Origin: Porphyromonadaceae bacterium
GTDB taxonomy: Bacteria > Bacteroidota > Bacteroidia > Bacteroidales > CAMTPD01
Assembly: GCA_003447595.1 (NCBI GenBank)
Contig: DLYT01000172.1
Span: 54,912 to 63,494 of the forward strand
DNA length: 8,583 nt
Direction of reading: 5' to 3'
This document shows positions 5,032-8,583 of the stretch, one piece after another. The position numbers and the translations under genes are program-made. Within the stretch, counting starts at the first letter, position 1, and every line of letters starts with the position of its first letter. The notes beneath the pieces were generated by a model that searched no databases, was not told the origin of the DNA, and saw only the letters and a program-made list of their open reading frames with translations.

Positions 5032-6354
5032 CTATGATTGCTTGAATTTATATTTAAGTCCATACTCTTCAAGTTTGCTGTATAGTGTTGTCCTGCCTAT
5101 GCCGAGCAGTTCTGCGGCGACACTCCGGTTGCCGTTTGCCTGTTTCAACGCACGCAATATCCGCTCCTTATCCTCCGCGTCATTGCGCAAGGCGAAGCTG
5201 ACAGTAGAGGTCGGTTTCGTCACGGCAAGTTCCAGATGCTCTTTCATGACAACACCTTCCTGCGCCTGCAATACAGCACCCATAACTTTCTGCCGAAGTT
5301 CCCGCACTTTGCCCGGCCATGCGTGTGTCAGCAACGCTTTACGTGCTTCGGAACTGAACCCGCTCACGCTACACTCCAGCTCTCTGTTTGCCATATCACG
5401 GAAGAACTCTGCCAGCGGCATAATGTCTTCTTGACAGTCACGCAACGGAGGAACGGTTATCCCGAAGTCGTGCAGGCGGTACAGAAGATCCTGCCGAAAA
5501 CGCTTTTCATTCACCGATACCTCCAAATCTTCATTGGTAGCAGCGATGATGCGGACATTGAAATTCCGGTCTGCCTTGTCTCCGACCGGGCGATACCGCC
5601 TCTCCTGTATGGCACGGAGCAACATCTGTTGGGTTTCCAACGCGAGGTTTCCTACCTCGTCCAGAAACAACGTGCCGCCTTCCGCCTCATGGAAATATCC
5701 TTTCTTGGCATTGTCCGCACCTGTAAATGCACCTTTGACGTGTCCGAAGAAAGCCGACGGTGCAAGCTCTTTGGAGAGTGAACCGCAGTCCACCGCCACA
5801 AATGGCTTGCCTGCACGTTTGCTCTTGTCATGCAACAGGTGGGCAATATGCTCCTTGCCCGTGCCGTTCTCACCAAATATCATCACGCTCATATCGGTGG
5901 CGGCTACCAGCCTTATGCGGTGCATGATTTTCTGAAAGGCGGAACCTTCACGGGCGAATATAGGCATACGGCGTTGTCCTGCCTGACGTTCTTTCAGTAT
6001 GGAACGGATCAGGGGGACAAGTTTATCCTCCACAAGCTGTTTGGGAATATAGTCTATCGAGCCGAGTTTCATGCTTTCCACGGCGGTATTAACTTCGGCG
6101 TAGTCGGTCATAATGATGAAGGGCTGCATCTTTCCCTCCTTTCGCATCCAGCACAAAAGGTCTATGCCACTGCCGTCAGGCAGACGCAGGTCGGCAACCA
6201 CGATATCATTATCTGTTGCCTGTTGCAGATGTTTCTTCGCGGTTGAGAGGTGGTAAGCCTTCATATTGCGGTAGCCCTCCCGTGACAGCATATTGCAGAC
6301 ATATTCGCAATACACGATGTTGTCTTCCACCACAATTATTTTTGTCTTATTCAT
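5032..6354 (-). CDS. rteB: RteB, NtrC-type response regulator of the tetracycline-induced CTnDOT cascade
   Basis: The product is a complete 440-residue, three-domain regulator. The receiver domain (1-120) has E10/D11, phosphoacceptor D55, T83 and K105. The central AAA+ domain (about 132-360) has Walker A GENGTGKE (161-168), GAFTGA (208-213) and Walker B GGTLFLDE (226-233). The Fis-type helix-turn-helix at the C-terminus spans about 396-432. All key residues are present, so it should be phosphorylated and act as an ATP-driven activator. In CTnDOT, RteB is required for rteC transcription and so for excision. The intact GAFTGA loop implies contact with sigma-54, yet I see no good -24/-12 site in the downstream intergenic regions. 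The ATG at 6354 overlaps the rteA stop by 8 nt (ATGAATAA), indicating translational coupling with its cognate kinase. Confidence 0.96.
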   Translation of the reverse strand: MNKTKIIVVEDNIVYCEYVCNMLSREGYRNMKAYHLSTAKKHLQQATDNDIVVADLRLPDGSGIDLLCWMRKEGKMQPFIIMTDYAEVNTAVESMKLGSIDYIPKQLVEDKLVPLIRSILKERQAGQRRMPIFAREGSAFQKIMHRIRLVAATDMSVMIFGENGTGKEHIAHLLHDKSKRAGKPFVAVDCGSLSKELAPSAFFGHVKGAFTGADNAKKGYFHEAEGGTLFLDEVGNLALETQQMLLRAIQERRYRPVGDKADRNFNVRIIAATNEDLEVSVNEKRFRQDLLYRLHDFGITVPPLRDCQEDIMPLAEFFRDMANRELECSVSGFSSEARKALLTHAWPGKVRELRQKVMGAVLQAQEGVVMKEHLELAVTKPTSTVSFALRNDAEDKERILRALKQANGNRSVAAELLGIGRTTLYSKLEEYGLKYKFKQS

Positions 6355-8583
6355 CTTCGTATTTTCTCCTTTCCTCTTCTGCCAACCGTATTATTTCCAC
6401 TCCCTTATCCAGCACGGCAGTCACGGCATGGCTTAACGCTTCACCATCCGGGAGAGCATCGCCACGAAGCAATCCGTAAAGTACATTCAGCGGTTGGTCG
6501 GCACGGAGCACCTCCCACGAACTGCGCAGGTGGTGGATCAGGGAATCCAGCTTTTGCAGGTCTTTTTCTTTTGCTGCATCCCGTACCGCCTGCATTTCCT
6601 TTTCTGTTTCAGTTATCAACTTTTCCAGCATGACGGCTTCATTGCCATAGGACAATAAGGCGGAAAAGTCCGGTTTCCCGTCCGGTGTCGCTTTTATGGC
6701 ACACCTGTCGGAAACCTCCATCAGTTCCGATATGGAGAACGGTTTGAACAGGCATCCGGCAAAGCCTTTTGCCAATAGTTCCCCTTTGTTACAACTGCCC
6801 GAAGCGGTTGCCACAACCACCGGGATTGTTGGTGAATTGCCCACGTTGGACGAACGCAACAGTTCCAGCAATTCGAAACCGTTTATATCGGGCATATTCA
6901 AGTCTGTCAGCAACAGGCTGTATTCTTTCTGGCGTATCATTTCCATCAGTGCCGCAGCATCGGTGCAAGTGTCGCAGTGTATTCCTTCTTGGGAATACAT
7001 CTCTTTCAGCATCAGAAGTAATACCTCATCATTGTCAATGGCGACAACATCATGGAATTTATTGTTATGATAAACAGGTGTATTGCTTGTATATCCAAGC
7101 TGTTCTTCAGCTTCCTGCATAGAAATTTCAACTGTGAAACGACTGCCTTTCCCTTTCTTGCTGTCTAAACGGATTGTTCCGCCAAGCATCGACACAATAT
7201 TACGCATTATGGCAAGCCCAAGCCCGAAACCCTCCTTTGCGGCGGCATTTGATAGACGTTCAAACGCACCGAACGCTTGTTTCTGTTCCTCTTCTGTCAT
7301 GCCTGTACCTGTATCTTCAACGACCAGTGTCAGAACTCCATTATCATATTCAGTAATCAAAGAAACACCGCCTTCTTCTGTGAACTTGACAGCGTTTGAC
7401 AGCAGGTTATTCCCGATTTGTATTATTCGCTCTTTGTCGGTCAATACAATGGCATCGTGTCCAGTCTTCACGGACAAGGACAGCCCTTTGTTCACGGCAA
7501 CAGGCATGAACTCCGTTTCAAGTGTGTGCGTGATTGCTGAAATCCGGCAGGGTGACAGACGGGGCTGTTCCTTGCCGTTGTCCAGGCGGAAGAAGTCAAG
7601 CAAAGTGTTAAGCATATCCCGCATACGGTCGGAGGATTGCAGTATGTTTTGGATATACTGCCCGGACTTATCCTCACACTGTTCTTTCCGTATCAGTCCG
7701 GCATAGCCTGTTATTGCTGTCAGCGGTGTGCGCAGTTCATGGGTGATAGTATGTACCGCCTTCTTCCTTGACGTTATCAGTGCCTCGTTCCGTTGTACGG
7801 ATTGTTCCAGTTGCCTTATCAAATCAGTTGTCTTGTGCTTGTATTGTTTAATGCTTTTTGCATCACGATGTATGATGATGTAGGAAATTAACAACAATAG
7901 AAGAACGAATCCCATTAAACCGCCTACTTGCATAAATGACTTTTCACGCATGGCAACTATTTCGTTTTCCCGGCTTTGCAGTTCGGTTTGTACCTTTTCT
8001 TCTATTTGGCAAATCAATTCTTGCAGTTGTCTGTTAAGTTCTGCATTACGAGCTGCAAGGCTGTCGGCTTGTTCCGACAATTGGCGATCCTGCACTTTCT
8101 GTTCGCTGATTACGTTTCTATTGACCGAATGAAGGATAGTGGTTGATACTGCTGGAGTTACTTCCTTTTTTTTGCCGAATATGCCTAAGAAACCTTTTCG
8201 TTTTGGCTTTTTGGACTGTTCCTGCACACTTTTCTGTACAATAACCGGAATTTGATTGGCTATCTTCTTGTTAATAGATTGTTGTTCATCCATTAACCGG
8301 ACTATCTGGAACATCTGTCGTTCCTTATCCTCTAAAAGACTGCGCACACTATCGATGCGCTCTGCTGGATAGGTGGCCTTGAAACGGCAGAGCATACTGT
8401 CCATTGCCATACGCCGTGCATGGTAATGCTCGATATCTTTATCGTTCCATTCCAGTATTGTTTCACCCAATAGAGAAAATTTTATCATTTGAATATTGAT
8501 ATTGTTTATTTCTTTTCGGAGCTCGTCTATTTTTTTATTGCCAAGTTCTAATGCTTCTATCTCCTGCCATTCATAGAGGCTAT
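6347..8583 (-). CDS. rteA: RteA, hybrid sensor histidine kinase (5' end beyond window)
   Basis: The frame is open to the right edge. An ATG at 8488 exists, but 31 further in-frame codons precede it, ending in a coiled-coil-like stretch, so the true start is outside. Numbering from that Met, the domains are: an N-terminal sensor region with coiled coil (about 120-185), a membrane segment (187-206), and HisKA with phospho-His H250 in HELRTPL. HATPase_c follows with N365, G1 DTGTGM (392-397) and GFGLGLA (420-426). The receiver domain (about 480-595) has D485/D487, D529, T561 and K582. A C-terminal HPt-like domain has H652 in HHLRSS. This supports a relay H250 to D529 to H652 to RteB D55. In CTnDOT rteA is co-transcribed with tetQ and rteB, and induced by tetracycline through translational attenuation at the tetQ leader, which is not visible here. 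A basic patch at 93-108 sits oddly in the sensor region. Confidence 0.95.
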   Translation of the reverse strand, partial: SLYEWQEIEALELGNKKIDELRKEINNINIQMIKFSLLGETILEWNDKDIEHYHARRMAMDSMLCRFKATYPAERIDSVRSLLEDKERQMFQIVRLMDEQQSINKKIANQIPVIVQKSVQEQSKKPKRKGFLGIFGKKKEVTPAVSTTILHSVNRNVISEQKVQDRQLSEQADSLAARNAELNRQLQELICQIEEKVQTELQSRENEIVAMREKSFMQVGGLMGFVLLLLLISYIIIHRDAKSIKQYKHKTTDLIRQLEQSVQRNEALITSRKKAVHTITHELRTPLTAITGYAGLIRKEQCEDKSGQYIQNILQSSDRMRDMLNTLLDFFRLDNGKEQPRLSPCRISAITHTLETEFMPVAVNKGLSLSVKTGHDAIVLTDKERIIQIGNNLLSNAVKFTEEGGVSLITEYDNGVLTLVVEDTGTGMTEEEQKQAFGAFERLSNAAAKEGFGLGLAIMRNIVSMLGGTIRLDSKKGKGSRFTVEISMQEAEEQLGYTSNTPVYHNNKFHDVVAIDNDEVLLLMLKEMYSQEGIHCDTCTDAAALMEMIRQKEYSLLLTDLNMPDINGFELLELLRSSNVGNSPTIPVVVATASGSCNKGELLAKGFAGCLFKPFSISELMEVSDRCAIKATPDGKPDFSALLSYGNEAVMLEKLITETEKEMQAVRDAAKEKDLQKLDSLIHHLRSSWEVLRADQPLNVLYGLLRGDALPDGEALSHAVTAVLDKGVEIIRLAEEERRKYEDE

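Noticed and set aside
5236..5935. Long plus-strand frames opposite rteB and similar ones opposite rteA
   Set aside because: They are antisense shadows of strongly coding genes, with no family resemblance.
6347..8488. rteA as a complete gene starting at the ATG at 8488
   Set aside because: The same frame stays open for 31 more codons to the window edge with coiled-coil-like coding sequence, so that Met is internal.
1..8583. CRISPR arrays, tRNA or rRNA genes, insertion-sequence ends
   Set aside because: I saw no regularly spaced repeats, no tRNA-like cloverleaf with CCA context, and no transposase or flanking target duplications.

Overview
The window is a piece of a Bacteroidales integrative and conjugative element of the CTnDOT/ERL type. 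Every gene I can support lies on the minus strand, so the window reads from right to left. The organism is inferred from three things: recognisable RteA, RteB and RteC proteins, Bacteroides-style -7 promoter boxes (TAnnTTTG) with little Shine-Dalgarno sequence, and AT-rich intergenic DNA.

Layout in transcription order. (1) 8583-6347: rteA, a hybrid sensor kinase whose 5' end lies outside the window. In CTnDOT the tetracycline-resistance gene tetQ precedes it, but tetQ is not in this window. (2) 6354-5032: rteB, an NtrC-type response regulator that overlaps rteA by 8 nt. (3) 5031-4753: an intergenic region with a -7 promoter box, a 13-bp palindrome just upstream of that box, and a 240-nt structured leader. 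The leader can form either a five-stem hairpin or a 14-bp terminator with a U-run. (4) 4752-4330: a small RibD-C/dihydrofolate-reductase-like protein, followed by a second terminator at 4175-4209. (5) 4091-3486: rteC, with its own terminator. (6) 3485-3185: a regulatory gap with a -7 box and two near-identical 15-nt direct repeats. (7) 3184-2054: a DUF4143-type P-loop ATPase. (8) 2037 to the left edge: a KAP-family membrane-associated P-loop NTPase, 679 codons without a stop. It is cut by the window edge.

How the genes work together. In the CTnDOT literature RteA and RteB relay the tetracycline signal to rteC, and RteC then turns on the excision operon. The RteA and RteB sequences here look intact for phosphorelay. 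The RibD-like gene with its attenuator-like leader is inserted between rteB and rteC. The two ATPase genes after rteC are 16 nt apart and appear to be a separate cargo operon. They are not known parts of the excision or transfer pathway and could serve defence or maintenance, which is inference. The most interesting signals are the switch-like leader at 4780-4983 and the paired NTPase cargo with its repeat-bearing promoter.
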